From: Anaerolineae bacterium
GTDB taxonomy: Bacteria; Chloroflexota; Anaerolineae; B4-G1; DUEL01
Direction of reading: 5' to 3'
Assembly (NCBI GenBank): GCA_016926575.1
Contig: JAFGOJ010000405.1
Span: 1-6,364 of the forward strand
DNA: 6,364 bases
Shown: in pieces, positions 6,298 through 6,364 of the stretch
How the letters are laid out: the number at the start of each line of letters is the position of its first letter
Numbering within the stretch: position 1 is the first letter of the stretch
Position numbers and translations under genes: made by a program
The notes under the pieces: model-generated
Seen by the model: the letters and a program-made list of their open reading frames with translations, nothing else
What the model was told of the DNA's origin: nothing
The model's database searches: none

Positions 6298-6320
6298 GTA
6301 GGGCGGGTTTCAAACCCGCC
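6298..6320. repeat. GTAGG-flanked hairpin after the ABC gene
   Basis: GGCGGGTTT (6302-6310) and AAACCCGCC (6312-6320) are perfect complements around one C. GTAGG (6298-6302) overlaps the left arm, as in the hairpins at 112-148 and 202-224. It begins about 30 bases after the ABC stop codon and could protect or end the transcript. No U-run follows, so an intrinsic terminator is not proven. Confidence 0.7.
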
Positions 6321-6342
6321 GACCATCGGTTACCAGGACTTT

Positions 6343-6361
6343 GCAGGGGCTCCGCCCCTGC
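6343..6361. repeat. GC-rich hairpin at right window edge
   Basis: GCAGGGGC (6343-6350) and GCCCCTGC (6354-6361) form a perfect 8-bp stem with loop TCC. It lies 22 bases after the previous hairpin. The TCC loop followed by G resembles the TAC loop of the 55-69 hairpin rather than the TTTC/TTGA tips of the GTAGG set. The function is unknown. Confidence 0.65.
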
Positions 6362-6364
6362 ACC

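Noticed and set aside
6302..6361. Rho-independent terminator after the ABC gene
   Set aside because: The hairpins are strong but neither is followed by a run of T on the plus strand, so they are listed as repeats with a possible transcript-end role only.

Overview
The window is GC-rich (most codons end in G or C) with tightly packed bacterial genes. Gene style, clusters of GTAGG-flanked hairpins and the flavour of the ABC exporter suggest an uncultured bacterium, possibly Chloroflexota (Anaerolineae-like). That placement is an impression from the sequence, not a database result.

Layout. Bases 1-258 hold no gene but at least five strong inverted repeats. A minus-strand pair follows: a B12-binding-type radical SAM protein (259-1647) and, upstream of it, a winged-helix regulator with a cysteine-containing C-terminal domain (1644-2291). 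The regulator stop and the radical SAM GTG start overlap by 4 bases (GTGA), so the two are almost certainly one transcript. A 163-bp divergent promoter region (2292-2454) contains a near-consensus minus-strand promoter (TTGACA-N17-TAAAAT) and a plus-strand TATAAT close to a strong Shine-Dalgarno sequence. On the plus strand lie an unusual two-domain protein (2455-4452) and, 3 bases after its stop, a one-polypeptide ABC exporter subunit (4456-6267). The two-domain protein joins an MTA/SAH-deaminase-type amidohydrolase to a C-terminal CYTH-like domain. The last 97 bases again carry hairpins of the same general style as those at the left edge.

How the genes may work together. The regulator probably controls its own operon and perhaps the divergent one. 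A radical SAM enzyme of this class would release 5'-deoxyadenosine and, if it is a methyltransferase, S-adenosylhomocysteine. The divergently transcribed amidohydrolase belongs to the family that deaminates such adenosyl compounds. The locus could therefore combine a SAM-consuming enzyme, by-product disposal and an exporter, with the CYTH-like domain adding a phosphate- or nucleotide-linked activity. This is inference from domain families and gene order. The amidohydrolase-CYTH fusion is the most interesting single item in the window.
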